Shown: piece after piece, positions 27,883 to 36,731 of the stretch
Numbering within the stretch: position 1 is the stretch's first letter
How the letters are laid out: each line of letters begins with the position of its first letter
Source of the DNA: Aliarcobacter sp.
Lineage (GTDB): Bacteria > Campylobacterota > Campylobacteria > Campylobacterales > Arcobacteraceae
NCBI GenBank assembly: GCA_028690445.1
Contig: JAQVBE010000007.1
Location: 62,001-126,000, forward strand
Reading direction: 5' to 3'
Length of the DNA stretch: 64,000 nucleotides
Notes under the pieces: model-generated
The model's input: the letters and a program-made list of their open reading frames with translations, nothing else
Told to the model about the DNA's origin: nothing
Databases searched by the model: none
Made by a program: the position numbers and the translations under genes

Positions 27883-27888
27883 TATAAT
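27883..27888 (+). promoter_or_regulatory. -10 box of the DEAD-box helicase gene
   Basis: TATAAT at 27883-27888, about 30 nt before the probable ATT start. It fits a start of transcription near 27895, leaving a leader of about 23 nt that includes the AAAAGG ribosome site (27905-27910). Confidence 0.6.
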
Positions 27889-27917
27889 AAGTAAAATTAA
27901 GATTAAAAGGAAACATT

Positions 27918-29228
27918 ATTAAAACTTTTACATCAATGAACTTAGATGAAAAAATCATCAATGCTTTAAAAGATTTAAATTACGAAGAAGCTACGGAAAT
28001 ACAAAAAAAAGCTATTCCAATTGCTTTGAAAAAAAGAGATATTCTAGCAGCTGCACAAAGTGGAACAGGTAAAACTGCTGCTTTTTTATTACCAATATTA
28101 ACAGAACTATTAGCGAATAAACAAGCAAACAAACCAATTCTTAGAGCTTTGATTTTAGTTCCAACAAGAGAATTAGCAACTCAAATATCAAAAGCAGTTA
28201 ATGACTTCTCAAAATATATGGAAGTAGAATCACTAGCGATGGTTGGTGGAGTTTCAACAAAAGACCAAGAGAAAAAAATAGCAAAAGGTCTTGGTATTCT
28301 AGTTGCAACATCTGGAAGATTAATGGAACATTTAAAAAATGGAACTGTTGATTTATCAAGCGTTACAACTGTTGTAATTGACGAAGTTGATACTATGCTT
28401 GATATGGGATTTTTAGAAGATATTGAAAAAATACTTCCAAGTGTTGGTCCCAAAAGACAAATAATGATGTTCTCTGCAACTATGAATCAAAATGTTAAAA
28501 AACTTGCAAAAGAGTTTTTAACAGATCCAATTGTAATTGAAGTTGCACAACAAAGATCAGCTGTAAAAATCATCGACCAACAAATTGTTTTAGTTGATGA
28601 AGCAAATAAAGCAGCTGCATTATCTTATATTATTGGTTCAAGAAACTATTCTCAAGTTTTAGTTTTTGTAAATATGAAAATTGAAGCTGATACTTTAGTA
28701 GAACATTTAGAATTAGACGGTCTTCCAGCTGGTTGTATTCATGGTGATATTAGACAAACAGCACGGGCTAAAGTTATGAGAAAATTCAAATCAGGTGATA
28801 TTAGAGTTTTAGTTGCAACTGATATTGCAGCGCGTGGAATTGATATAGAACTTTTACCAATAGTTGTAAATTATTCTCTTCCTGAAACTGTAACTGATTA
28901 TACACATAGAATTGGAAGGACTGGACGAGCTGGAAATCCAGGAATTGCTTTGACATTATTAAGTGTTAAAGATTATAAAATGATGATTGATATTGAAAAA
29001 GAGTTAATTATCAATATTCCAAGAACAGAAGTTGAAGGTTTTGAAGCAACAGAAAAAAAACCAAGACTATTCAAAGCAAGACCAAAACAACTAAGTGTAA
29101 AAAAAGCTGAAGCTGGAAAAATAGCTAAAAAAACAGGTTATGCAAAAACAAATGCTCCTGAAAAAAAACCTGCCAAAAAGAAAAAAACTACTAAAAGAGA
29201 TGATAATAGAAGTTTTGGGAAAAAATAA
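27918..29228 (+). CDS. DEAD-box ATP-dependent RNA helicase, probable ATT start
   Basis: This is a 436-residue helicase if translation begins at ATT 27918. The upstream start adds KTFTS, restoring the Phe of the Q motif that precedes LNYEEATEIQ, and places AAAAGG 7 nt upstream; the first ATG (27936) has no ribosome site. Helicase motifs are AQSGTGKT (I), PTRELA (Ia), TSGR (Ib), DEVD (II, variant of DEAD), SATM (III), VATDIAARGID (V), HRIGRTGRAG (VI). The C-terminal tail from about residue 380 is highly basic and Lys/Ala-rich and binds RNA. Such enzymes act in ribosome assembly or RNA decay. The IS256 element sits just past its terminator. Confidence 0.88.
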   Translation: MKTFTSMNLDEKIINALKDLNYEEATEIQKKAIPIALKKRDILAAAQSGTGKTAAFLLPILTELLANKQANKPILRALILVPTRELATQISKAVNDFSKYMEVESLAMVGGVSTKDQEKKIAKGLGILVATSGRLMEHLKNGTVDLSSVTTVVIDEVDTMLDMGFLEDIEKILPSVGPKRQIMMFSATMNQNVKKLAKEFLTDPIVIEVAQQRSAVKIIDQQIVLVDEANKAAALSYIIGSRNYSQVLVFVNMKIEADTLVEHLELDGLPAGCIHGDIRQTARAKVMRKFKSGDIRVLVATDIAARGIDIELLPIVVNYSLPETVTDYTHRIGRTGRAGNPGIALTLLSVKDYKMMIDIEKELIINIPRTEVEGFEATEKKPRLFKARPKQLSVKKAEAGKIAKKTGYAKTNAPEKKPAKKKKTTKRDDNRSFGKK

Positions 29229-29229
29229 G

Positions 29230-29251
29230 GAAAAAGAGAGTTTTTCTTTTT
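29230..29251 (+). terminator. Terminator of the helicase gene, abutting the IS element
   Basis: GAAAAA (29230-29235) pairs with TTTTTC (29241-29246) around GAGAG, followed directly by TTTTT. The IS256 element begins at the next base. Confidence 0.6.
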
Positions 29252-29277
29252 GGGACTGTTCAAAAATCTGTGTCAAC
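29252..29277 (+). repeat. Left inverted repeat of the IS256-family element
   Basis: It reads GGGACTGTTCA then AAAATCTGTGTCAAC. It matches the right end with a few mismatches; the shared core is AATCTGTGTCA. Confidence 0.85.
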
Positions 29278-29310
29278 CTGGTAAAATAAGAAATACCAAA
29301 GGACACACAG

Positions 29311-30501
29311 ATGAATATAGAGATAGATGTTGAACAGTTTGCTAAAAATATAAAAGCTGGTAAAAGTATCGGTGGAAAAGATGGAGCATTAAGCTTTTTA
29401 ATTAAACAATTAACAGAAGCTGCACTTGCAGCTGAAATAGATTCTCACTTAACACAAGACTTAGATAAAAATCGTAAAAATGGTTATTCTACAAAAACTA
29501 TGAAAAGTGAACATGGTTCATTTGAACTTGATGTTCCAAGAGATAGAAATGGTTCGTTTGAACCAGAAATTGTTAAGAAGAATCAAACAAGTATGACAGG
29601 TGAAATAGAAGATAAAATACTTTCATTGTATGCTCTTGGAAATTCTTATTCCCAAATATCACAAGCAATAGAAGATTTCTATGGTGTAGGTTTCTCTAAA
29701 GCCACTATAAGTGCAGTTACTGATAAAATAATACCAATGCTTCAAGAATGGAAAATAAAACCTTTAGAAGAAGTATATCCTTTCGTATTTTTAGATGCCA
29801 TTCATTACAAAGTCAAAGAAGATGGGAAATATATATCTAAAGCTTTTTATACTGTCTTAGGTGTAAGAGTTGATGATAAAAAAGAAATACTAGGTCTTTA
29901 CTTGAATGAAAGTGAAGGAGCGAAATTTTGGCTACAAGTTCTAACAGATTTACAGAATCGTGGTGTTCAAGATATTCTAATAGCTTCAGTTGATGGACTA
30001 AAAGGCTTTCCAGAAGCTATAAACTCAGTATTTCCGAATACTGAAGTGCAACTTTGTATAGTTCATCAAATAAGAAATAGTTTAAGATTTATAGGATCAG
30101 CTAATCAAAAACAATTTGCGAAAGAATTAAAATTAGTTTATCAAGCTTTTACAAAAGAAGAAGCTCAAATTGAACTGGATAAACTTGAAGAAAGATGGGG
30201 TAAAAAATATCCTATAGTTTTTACTTCATGGAGAAATAAATGGGAAAATTTAAAATATCCAGAAGATATAAGAAAAGTAATTTATACAACAAATATAATT
30301 GAATCAGTACATAGACAATTTAGAACTTTAACTAAGACGAAGGGTGCATTTCCAAATGATAGTTCTTTACTAAAACTACTTTTTATGGGAATTCAAAATG
30401 CTTCAAAAAAGTGGACAATGCCAGTTATAAATTGGAGTTTAACAATTTCTCAACTCTCAATATACTTTGAGGGAAGACTAGATAAAACATTAAATTTATG
30501 A
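29311..30501 (+). CDS. IS256-family transposase
   Basis: This 396-residue protein is full length for the family (about 390-410). The DDE triad is Asp162 (FLDAIHYKV), Asp228 (IASVDGLKGF) and Glu331 (TNIIESVHRQFR). The start ATG at 29311 has AAAGGA upstream. The N-terminal part holds the DNA-binding region and the motif NGYSTKTMKSEHGSFELDVPRDR. No frameshift or stop is seen, so the element could still be active. Confidence 0.95.
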   Translation: MNIEIDVEQFAKNIKAGKSIGGKDGALSFLIKQLTEAALAAEIDSHLTQDLDKNRKNGYSTKTMKSEHGSFELDVPRDRNGSFEPEIVKKNQTSMTGEIEDKILSLYALGNSYSQISQAIEDFYGVGFSKATISAVTDKIIPMLQEWKIKPLEEVYPFVFLDAIHYKVKEDGKYISKAFYTVLGVRVDDKKEILGLYLNESEGAKFWLQVLTDLQNRGVQDILIASVDGLKGFPEAINSVFPNTEVQLCIVHQIRNSLRFIGSANQKQFAKELKLVYQAFTKEEAQIELDKLEERWGKKYPIVFTSWRNKWENLKYPEDIRKVIYTTNIIESVHRQFRTLTKTKGAFPNDSSLLKLLFMGIQNASKKWTMPVINWSLTISQLSIYFEGRLDKTLNL

Positions 30502-30524
30502 TAAAATCTTAGGAATTACCAGAT

Positions 30525-30550
30525 GCTGACACAGATTACTGAACACTCCC
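30525..30550 (-). repeat. Right inverted repeat of the IS256-family element
   Basis: The complement reads GGGAGTGTTCA then GTAATCTGTGTCAGC, matching the left end at most positions (core AATCTGTGTCA). Confidence 0.85.
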
Positions 30551-30555
30551 ATTTA

Positions 30556-30825
30556 TTAACTCTTTTTGTGTCTTTTATTCCATTCTTCCTCTAATTTCAT
30601 TCTTTTTTCTTCTTCCTCTGTCCCTTTACTTGGAATCCATTCATAATTAGGGTCAGGAATAAATGTTATACCAGAACCACCTATTGAAGCATTTGCAATA
30701 GAAGATATTAACCATCCACCAAATACTTTGGCTCTTGCAACATATTGAGGTCTTCCATCTCCTCTATTATCTAACTCTTCCCAAATTAAAGCTCCTACAT
30801 ATTCTTTTGATGAAAAAATTCCCAT
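30556..30825 (-). CDS. Small protein of unknown function
   Basis: This 89-residue cytoplasmic protein has a Gly-rich middle (KVFGGWLISSIANASIGGSGIT) and a Lys/Glu-rich helical tail (GTEEEEKRMKLEEEWNKRHKKS). The opening reads MGIFSSKEYVGALIWEELDNRG. No signal peptide or known motif is seen. The start is supported by an AAAAGGA motif about 9 nt upstream. It lies between the IS element and the higBA pair and could belong to the same accessory patch. I do not recognise it. Confidence 0.6.
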   Translation of the reverse strand: MGIFSSKEYVGALIWEELDNRGDGRPQYVARAKVFGGWLISSIANASIGGSGITFIPDPNYEWIPSKGTEEEEKRMKLEEEWNKRHKKS

Positions 30826-30866
30826 CTTTATTTTTCCTTTTAAATATTCTAAATTTAAATATATTT

Positions 30867-31232
30867 CTAATTAATTGCTATTTTACCAAATAAACTTTCA
30901 AATGGAATTTTTAATTGATCATGTAAGTTTTTTATCATTTCAACAGTTAATTTTCTTTGTCCATTTAAAATTTTTGAAACAACTGCACTATCACCAATAA
31001 TTGGTATTAAATCTTTTTGTTTTAGATCTTCTTGTTCCATTCTAAATTTTATTGCAGATATTGGATCTGGTGCATCTATAAAGTAATGTTTTTCTTCATA
31101 GCTCTCAACTAAAGTTACTAAAATTTCTAGTTCATCAAATTCTTCTGTATCAGGTTCTACATCCATTAAAATATCAATTCTTTGTAAAGTAGTTTCATAA
31201 TCATCTTCTGTTCTTATTGGCTTAATTATCAT
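30867..31232 (-). CDS. higA: HigA-type antitoxin (helix-turn-helix)
   Basis: This 121-residue protein has an acidic N-terminal domain (residues 1-55, rich in Glu/Asp, as in toxin-wrapping antitoxins) and a C-terminal Xre-type helix-turn-helix: MEQEDLKQKDLIPIIG, then SAVVSKILNGQRKLTVEMIKNL. It follows higB by 10 nt (toxin first, the HigBA order) and should bind and neutralise HigB, repressing the operon through the palindrome upstream of higB. Confidence 0.82.
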   Translation of the reverse strand: MIIKPIRTEDDYETTLQRIDILMDVEPDTEEFDELEILVTLVESYEEKHYFIDAPDPISAIKFRMEQEDLKQKDLIPIIGDSAVVSKILNGQRKLTVEMIKNLHDQLKIPFESLFGKIAIN

Positions 31233-31242
31233 CTTTATATCC

Positions 31243-31542
31243 TTATATTTCTACTGCATTTATTTTGTCATACTCTTTATGCGTTCCAATAAATCTTATA
31301 TATACAACTTTTGCAAAATAATTTATTTTTACTATTAGTCTATACTTATTTCCATATATATTAAATACAACTCTATTATTTCCAACCATACTTGCATGAC
31401 GATATTGTTCTTTTATATCATTTGGAGTTTGCCAATCTGCTTTTATAAGCTCTTTATGCCAAGCTTCTAAAGATTCTTTACTATCTTGATATAAAGTTTG
31501 TTCATAAAAATCTTTTATTGTTTTTTTAGAAATAATTCTCAT
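31243..31542 (-). CDS. higB: HigB-type mRNA interferase toxin
   Basis: This 99-residue RelE-like protein opens with MRIISKKTIKDFYEQ and ends with the fold-typical strands RLIVKINYFAKVVYIRFIGTHKEYDKI, the end that carries the catalytic His/Lys/Tyr region in HigB. Such toxins cut mRNA on the ribosome. It starts at ATG 31542, with a candidate promoter and a perfect palindrome just upstream; the leader would be very short. Confidence 0.8.
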   Translation of the reverse strand: MRIISKKTIKDFYEQTLYQDSKESLEAWHKELIKADWQTPNDIKEQYRHASMVGNNRVVFNIYGNKYRLIVKINYFAKVVYIRFIGTHKEYDKINAVEI

Positions 31543-31937
31543 AGTTGAAGTTTATCAATTTATTGACAATTTGTCAATAATATAAAATATATAATTCTTT
31601 ATCAATATATATTTTTTTATAAAAAGAATTACTACAACTGTTGTGTTACTATTTTATTGTACTAAAGTATTGATACTATGTATTTGTAGAAAATATAATT
31701 TTTGGGAGAGCGATTCTATCACAGCTAAAAAGATAAGGTAGTATAAAAATTTTATACCAGGGTAGTTTTTTTAATTATTTTAAGTGGTATAAGATTTTTA
31801 TACTAGATATATTTTTTATATACTACTTTTATAAAATAAATTTTACTTAAAGGACACCTTAGGAGACACCTATTAAAGAAATAAATCTATCTTAGATATA
31901 AAAAACAATATAAATCCCTAAAAATAGTACTTATTAA
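31543..31937. other. 395-bp non-coding gap with three GTAT/ATAC palindromes, between higB and tRNA-Glu
   Basis: No gene is visible here. Beyond the higBA operator, the gap holds AGTATTGATACT (31666-31677) and two 17-bp palindromes, GTATAAAAATTTTATAC at 31741-31757 and GTATAAGATTTTTATAC at 31787-31803, which differ at two positions and start 46 bp apart. A doubled phrase GGACACCT/GAGACACCT follows at 31854-31873. The paired palindromes look like binding sites for a dimeric regulator that is not encoded here. Confidence 0.5.
31560..31580 (-). promoter_or_regulatory. HigBA operator palindrome and promoter
   Basis: TTATTGACAA, one T, TTGTCAATAA is a perfect palindrome (10-bp arms, 1-nt centre). 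On the minus strand it contains TTGACA, which with TAAACT 17 nt further gives a promoter for higBA. Position and symmetry fit HigA autorepression. Other AT-rich -10 candidates exist nearby. Confidence 0.62.
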
Positions 31938-32013
31938 TGGCGACCCCAGCAAGATTCGAACTTGCGTGTTCTGGAGGAAATCCAGACGTCCTTGGCCACT
32001 AGACGACAGGGTC
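31938..32013 (-). tRNA. tRNA-Glu (anticodon TTC), CCA encoded
   Basis: This is a 76-nt cloverleaf on the minus strand. The acceptor 5' end is GACCCTG and the 3' end GGGGTC plus discriminator G and CCA. The anticodon loop ATTTCCT is closed by TCTGG/CCAGA and reads anticodon TTC. The T arm GCAAG-TTCGAAT-CTTGC is perfect. A minus-strand TATAAT at 32032-32037 is a good -10. It borders the higBA patch; no duplicated tRNA end that would mark an island was seen in the window. Confidence 0.95.
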
Positions 32014-32073
32014 ATTTTTTTTAGGAATGAGATTATATTTTAGTTTGAGTTTGTTTTTGCTTAAAACTGATTA

Positions 32074-32517
32074 TTATCGAACTATCTTTAACGTTTTTTT
32101 AGAGAGTTTTACTATACTTGAAGCTTTTGTTTCATAAAAACTTCTTTTATCCTCTACAATTATGTCAGCACCAACTGTTGCAAAATCTTGATTAAAACTT
32201 TCAGCTGTTTTATTTGCTGAAGTTGAATATAAAATCTTAAATTTATTTATAAAATCATAAAAACTAGAATTTTTATCTATAACTCTAAAAGATTTTGAAT
32301 TTGGATAGATAAAAGTTGTTCTTTTACTATTTCTAACTCTTTTTCTAAAGTTTTTTGGAACTCTTGTATACTCATTTAATGTTTTAAAAGAATCTACGGT
32401 ATGAAGTATTTTTTTAGAAGTTGGTCGTTGTTTGATAAAAGAGAGTTTCTCATCATTTAAAGATGAGAAACCAACTGTTGTATCTGTTTGAACCAGATAA
32501 ACTAAAGAAGAATCCAT
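32074..32517 (-). CDS. Short YrdC/Sua5-family protein, probable threonylcarbamoyl-AMP synthase
   Basis: This 147-residue protein has the YrdC fold: VYLVQTDTTVGF (ligand loop), KQRPTSKKIL, then ILYSTSANKTAESFN, and SSIVKLS near the end. TsaC/YrdC makes threonylcarbamoyl-AMP for the t6A modification of tRNAs decoding ANN. It is shorter than the usual 180-200 residues but keeps the main motifs, so a compact TsaC is likely. It follows carB by 6 nt and probably shares its transcript. The t6A product is the substrate of MtaB in this window, a loose functional link. Confidence 0.75.
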   Translation of the reverse strand: MDSSLVYLVQTDTTVGFSSLNDEKLSFIKQRPTSKKILHTVDSFKTLNEYTRVPKNFRKRVRNSKRTTFIYPNSKSFRVIDKNSSFYDFINKFKILYSTSANKTAESFNQDFATVGADIIVEDKRSFYETKASSIVKLSKKTLKIVR

Positions 32518-32523
32518 AAACTC

Positions 32524-35500
32524 TTAATCGTTTAAAAATTCTTGGATTGATTTAGGTGTTGAAACATCATTTGTTTTTAAAACTCTGATTGCTTCAACAG
32601 CAGCATTTGCAGCAGCAACTGTTGTAAAATATGGAACATTCATTCTTAAAACAGCTCTTCTAATTTCTTTTCCATCATCTTTTGATGACTCTTTTGCTTC
32701 ACTTGTATTAATAGCCATTGAAATATCACCATTTGTAAGTAAATCTATGATATTTGGTCTTCCTTCACTAACTTTTAATACTTTTTCACACTCAACACCA
32801 GCTTCATTTATAATGTTATAAGTTCCACCTGTTGCTACAATTGTAAAGCCATTTTCAGTTAAACTTGCAGCAATACTTGGAGCAAATTCTTTATCTAAAT
32901 CACATAATGAAATAAATACTTTTCCACCTTTTGGAAGGTCATTTTTTGCTGCACTTTGTGATTTAGCAAATGCCATACCAAAATTATCAGAAATTCCCAT
33001 AACTTCACCAGTTGATTTCATTTCTGGACTTAAAAGTAAATCTGCACCAGTTAATTTATTAAATGGGAAAACAGCTTCTTTAACAGCTACGTGACCTTTT
33101 AATTTTGGTTTTAAAACTCCATTACCTTCAGTTACAATATCTTTATCATAAACAGCTAATGCAGCTCTTAAAGTTTCACCCCACATAACTCTAGTTGCAA
33201 CTTTTGCAAGTGGCATACCAGTTGCTTTTGATACAAAGGGAACTGTTCTACTAGCTCTTGGATTTACTTCAATTAAATAAATCTCACCTTTGTGAATTGC
33301 GTATTGAGTATTCATAAGTCCTACAACACCTAAACCTAAAGCCATCTCTTTAGTTTTTGTTTCTAATTGTTTAATTAAATCTTCACTAATTGAAATTGGA
33401 GGTAATGAACAAGCAGAATCTCCTGAGTGAATCCCTGCTTCTTCGATATGTTGCATAATTCCACCAATGTAAACTTCTTTTCCATCACAAATACAATCAA
33501 CATCAAGCTCAATTGCTCTATCAAGGAATTTATCAATTAAAACCGGTGCATCATTTGAAACTGAAACTGCTTCATCCATATATTGTTTTAATTCATCCGT
33601 TGAATAAACAATTTTCATTCCTCTTCCACCAAGTACGAAAGAAGGTCTTACAAGTACTGGATACCCGATTTTTTCAGCTATTGTGATAGCTTCTGTTACT
33701 TCAACAGCTGTTCCATTTTCTGGTTGTAATAATCCAATATTTTCAACAAATGCTGAGAATTTTTTTCTATCTTCAGCTAAGTCGATAACTTCAGCAGTTG
33801 TTCCAATAATTTTTGCTCCCGCTTTTGTTAAAGCATTTGCAAGCTTAAGTGGAGTTTGTCCACCAAAATGTACGATAACACCATCTGGATTCTCTTTTTC
33901 AACTACACTTCTTACGTGTTCAAAATCAATTGGTTCAAAATATAAAACATCTGAAGTATCATAATCTGTTGATACAGTTTCAGGGTTGCAGTTATACATA
34001 ATTGTTTTTACACCCATTTCATTTAAAGCAAATGATGCGTGTACACAACAATAGTCAAACTCAATACCTTGTCCAATTCTGTTTGGTCCACCACCAATAA
34101 TCATTACTTTTTTCTCTGATGATTCAGCTTTAGCAACTTTTGGTAATTTTGTAATATTTGTTGTAGAGTATAAATATGGTGTTAAAGCTTTAAATTCTGC
34201 TGCACAAGTATCAACTTCGTTGTATTCAAAATCAACATCTAAAGCTTTTCTTGCTTGATATACATCTTCTTCTGTTTTACCAATTAGATTTGCAACCATT
34301 TTATCGCTAAATCCATTTGATTTTAGTTTTCTCATAAATATTTCATCACTTAAAACTGATTCATTTATTGAAGTTTCTAAGTTATAAATTTCTCTAAATT
34401 TAGTTAAATACCAAGGGTCAATTTTTGATAATTCAAAAATATCTTCATTTGACAAACCTTGTCTCATACCTTCCATTAGGTATAAAAGTCTTTTATCATT
34501 TGGTCTTCTAATCTCTTTTTTAATAAATTCTAAATCACCATCTATTCTATCAAATCCTACAAGTCCAGTTTCAAGTGAACAAAGAGCTTTTTGAATTGAT
34601 TCATTAAATGTTCTTCCAATAGCCATTACTTCACCAACTGATTTCATTGAAGTTGTTAAAGTGGAGTTTGCTTTTGGGAATTTTTCAAAAGTAAATCTTG
34701 GGATTTTTGTAACGATATAATCAATAACTGGTTCAAATGAAGCAGTTGTTCCAGTAATATCATTTTGAATTTCATCAAGTGTAAATCCAACAGCCAATAA
34801 AGTTGCAACTTTTGCAATTGGGTAACCAGTTGCTTTTGAAGCAAGTGCTGAAGATCTTGAAACCCTTGGATTCATTTCAATTACAATCATTCTTCCAGTG
34901 TCTGGACAAATTGAGAATTGAACATTTGAACCACCTGTATCAACACCAATTTCTCTAAGAATTGCAAAAGATGCATTTCTCATATCTTGATATTCTTTAT
35001 CTGTAAGAGTAAGTGCAGGTGCAATTGTAATAGAGTCTCCAGTATGAACTCCCATTGGGTCTAAGTTTTCTATAGAACATACGATGATACAGTTATCTTT
35101 ATTATCTCTGATAACTTCCATTTCATATTCTTTCCAACCAAGCATAGATTCCATAATTTCAATCTCATTAATTGGACTTGCATCAATTCCTGCTTCTGCA
35201 AGTTTTTTAAACTCTTCCATATTATAAGCAACACCAGAACCTCCACCTGCAAGGGTAAATGAAGCTCTTGAAATTACAGGGAAACCTATCTCTTTTGCCA
35301 CTTTCATAGCTTCTTCAACGCTATATGCATTTGCACTTTTTGGTAAATCCATACCAATTTTTATCATAGCTTCATTAAAAAGATGTCTATCTTCACCTTT
35401 TTTAATAGCATCTGGATGAGCTCCTAAAAAATGAACTCCTTCTAGCATACCTTTGTCGTACATAGAAGTTGCAACATTTAGTGCAGTTTGTCCACCCATA

Positions 35501-35766
35501 GTAGGTAAAATAGCATCAATTTTTTCTTTTTCAATAATCTTAGCAACCACTGCTTCTGTGATTGGTTCGATATAAGTTTTATCAGCAAATTCAGGATCAG
35601 TCATAATCGTCGCTGGATTTGAATTTATTAAAACAACTCTATACCCTAGTTCTTTTAGCGTTTTTGTAGCTTGAGTACCAGAGTAATCAAACTCACATGC
35701 TTGACCAATTACAATTGGTCCAGAACCGATAAGTAAAATAGATTTTATATCTTCTCTTTTTGGCAT
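32524..35766 (-). CDS. carB: Carbamoyl phosphate synthase large subunit
   Basis: This 1080-residue enzyme makes carbamoyl phosphate from ammonia (from the CarA glutaminase), bicarbonate and two ATP, for pyrimidines and arginine. It has two homologous ATP-grasp halves, with [22 protein letters not shown] at the N-terminus and [19 protein letters not shown] at about residue 560. Other blocks are [19 protein letters not shown] and [19 protein letters not shown]. An MGS-like allosteric domain forms the last 130 residues. It has a canonical ATG start at 35766. The small subunit carA is not in this window. Confidence 0.98.
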   Translation of the reverse strand: MPKREDIKSILLIGSGPIVIGQACEFDYSGTQATKTLKELGYRVVLINSNPATIMTDPEFADKTYIEPITEAVVAKIIEKEKIDAILPTMGGQTALNVATSMYDKGMLEGVHFLGAHPDAIKKGEDRHLFNEAMIKIGMDLPKSANAYSVEEAMKVAKEIGFPVISRASFTLAGGGSGVAYNMEEFKKLAEAGIDASPINEIEIMESMLGWKEYEMEVIRDNKDNCIIVCSIENLDPMGVHTGDSITIAPALTLTDKEYQDMRNASFAILREIGVDTGGSNVQFSICPDTGRMIVIEMNPRVSRSSALASKATGYPIAKVATLLAVGFTLDEIQNDITGTTASFEPVIDYIVTKIPRFTFEKFPKANSTLTTSMKSVGEVMAIGRTFNESIQKALCSLETGLVGFDRIDGDLEFIKKEIRRPNDKRLLYLMEGMRQGLSNEDIFELSKIDPWYLTKFREIYNLETSINESVLSDEIFMRKLKSNGFSDKMVANLIGKTEEDVYQARKALDVDFEYNEVDTCAAEFKALTPYLYSTTNITKLPKVAKAESSEKKVMIIGGGPNRIGQGIEFDYCCVHASFALNEMGVKTIMYNCNPETVSTDYDTSDVLYFEPIDFEHVRSVVEKENPDGVIVHFGGQTPLKLANALTKAGAKIIGTTAEVIDLAEDRKKFSAFVENIGLLQPENGTAVEVTEAITIAEKIGYPVLVRPSFVLGGRGMKIVYSTDELKQYMDEAVSVSNDAPVLIDKFLDRAIELDVDCICDGKEVYIGGIMQHIEEAGIHSGDSACSLPPISISEDLIKQLETKTKEMALGLGVVGLMNTQYAIHKGEIYLIEVNPRASRTVPFVSKATGMPLAKVATRVMWGETLRAALAVYDKDIVTEGNGVLKPKLKGHVAVKEAVFPFNKLTGADLLLSPEMKSTGEVMGISDNFGMAFAKSQSAAKNDLPKGGKVFISLCDLDKEFAPSIAASLTENGFTIVATGGTYNIINEAGVECEKVLKVSEGRPNIIDLLTNGDISMAINTSEAKESSKDDGKEIRRAVLRMNVPYFTTVAAANAAVEAIRVLKTNDVSTPKSIQEFLND

Positions 35767-35854
35767 AAAAATTCCCCATATTTATTTTATAAAATTTGGA
35801 TAGTGTATCTAAAAGGTGCTTAAAATTCGGTTATGTGGATGATTCATTTGAGAG

Positions 35855-35887
35855 AACATGAATAAATAATTTTTATCTATTCATGTT
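35855..35887 (-). terminator. Hairpin between the moeB/thiF-like gene and carB
   Basis: AACATGAATA (35855-35864) pairs with TATTCATGTT (35878-35887) across a 13-nt loop. It lies 10 nt past the moeB/thiF-like stop. There is no clear T run on the minus strand, so the terminator role is tentative. Confidence 0.4.
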
Positions 35888-35897
35888 ATATAGGGGC

Positions 35898-36581
35898 TTA
35901 TTTTGTAGGAAGATTGAACTTTTTAGTTTCTAAAACACCTTCATTATCAAAAGATAAATAGTATAAAATATCTTTTTTTACACTAAGACCAGCCAAATAT
36001 CTAAGTGCTAAATTTGCTTGAAGAGAACCAATATGCATAACAATCGGACAAGCAATTCCATTTGGTTTTCTGTCATTTATTTGAAAAACTGCTTCATAAG
36101 ATGCTTTTTCAAAAAAACAAACTTGCCCATGAAATTCCTCAACTGAACCATAAATCCAAGGCTGATTGTGTTTCATACAATATTCATTTATTGCAGCTCG
36201 TGTTGGAAGATTATCAGTTGCATCTATGATTAAATCAAAAGTTAAATCTCTTTTTGCAAACTCATCAAAACTTTCAGTAAAGGCATTTACCTTCACATAA
36301 GGACATCTTGATTCCATAAGTTCTTTTAAAACTTCTGCTTTGTATTTTCCATCATCGCCAACTTTGAAACCTATTTGTCTATGAATATTATGAACTCCAA
36401 CCGTATCAAAATCCACAAAAGTAAACTCCCCTATTCCAGAAGCTCCCAAAGCAATTCCAAGTGTACATCCAAGCCCACCACTTCCAATGATTGCTACTTT
36501 TTTATTTTGAAGAGAATCTTGTGTTTCTTGTCCCCAAAGTTTTATTTGTCTATTAAAATATTCATTGTATTCATTTTTCAT
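35898..36581 (-). CDS. MoeB/ThiF-family adenylyltransferase (E1-like)
   Basis: This 227-residue protein has the ATP-binding motif VAIIGSGGLGCTLGIALGASGIGEFTFVDFD and the following NIHRQIGF block, then TDNLPTRAAIN. Members adenylate the C-terminus of ubiquitin-like sulfur carriers such as MoaD or ThiS. The two CxxC zinc pairs found in most MoeB and ThiF proteins are absent, so this is a compact, zinc-less variant. Cys at YCMKH and at IACPIV remain. Whether it serves molybdopterin or thiamine cannot be told; mogA elsewhere in the window keeps the molybdenum option open. Confidence 0.85.
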   Translation of the reverse strand: MKNEYNEYFNRQIKLWGQETQDSLQNKKVAIIGSGGLGCTLGIALGASGIGEFTFVDFDTVGVHNIHRQIGFKVGDDGKYKAEVLKELMESRCPYVKVNAFTESFDEFAKRDLTFDLIIDATDNLPTRAAINEYCMKHNQPWIYGSVEEFHGQVCFFEKASYEAVFQINDRKPNGIACPIVMHIGSLQANLALRYLAGLSVKKDILYYLSFDNEGVLETKKFNLPTK

Positions 36582-36731
36582 TATTTATTCCTTACTATAT
36601 TACATAAGATTATTATTTTTATACTATTTTGTAATAATAGCAAATTAAAATTAAAATACTATGACTAAACTCAAGTATTAATAATCTATGTATTGTATAA
36701 TACGAAAAAAGAAAATAATATAAGGCAACAA

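Larger units (their letters stand above)
29252..30550 (+). mobile_element. Intact IS256-family insertion sequence
   Basis: This 1299-bp element has imperfect 26-bp terminal inverted repeats and a single full-length transposase. It lies between the terminator of the helicase gene and the stop codon of the next minus-strand gene, so no gene is broken. The bases on the two sides (TTCTTTTT left, ATTTATTA right) do not match, so the 8-9 bp target duplication normal for this family is not visible. The element may have moved by recombination or the flanks have since diverged. Confidence 0.9.

Noticed and set aside
29244..30559. Target-site duplication for the IS256-family element
   Set aside because: No 8-9 bp match between the two flanks for any plausible end position.
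31938..32013. Direct repeat of the tRNA-Glu 3' end marking an integrated island
   Set aside because: No second copy of the tRNA end could be found by eye in the flanking 3 kb or near the broken integrase.
35855..35887. Strong terminator after the moeB/thiF-like gene
   Set aside because: The stem is good, but the loop is 13 nt and no T run follows on the minus strand; kept only as a low-confidence hairpin.
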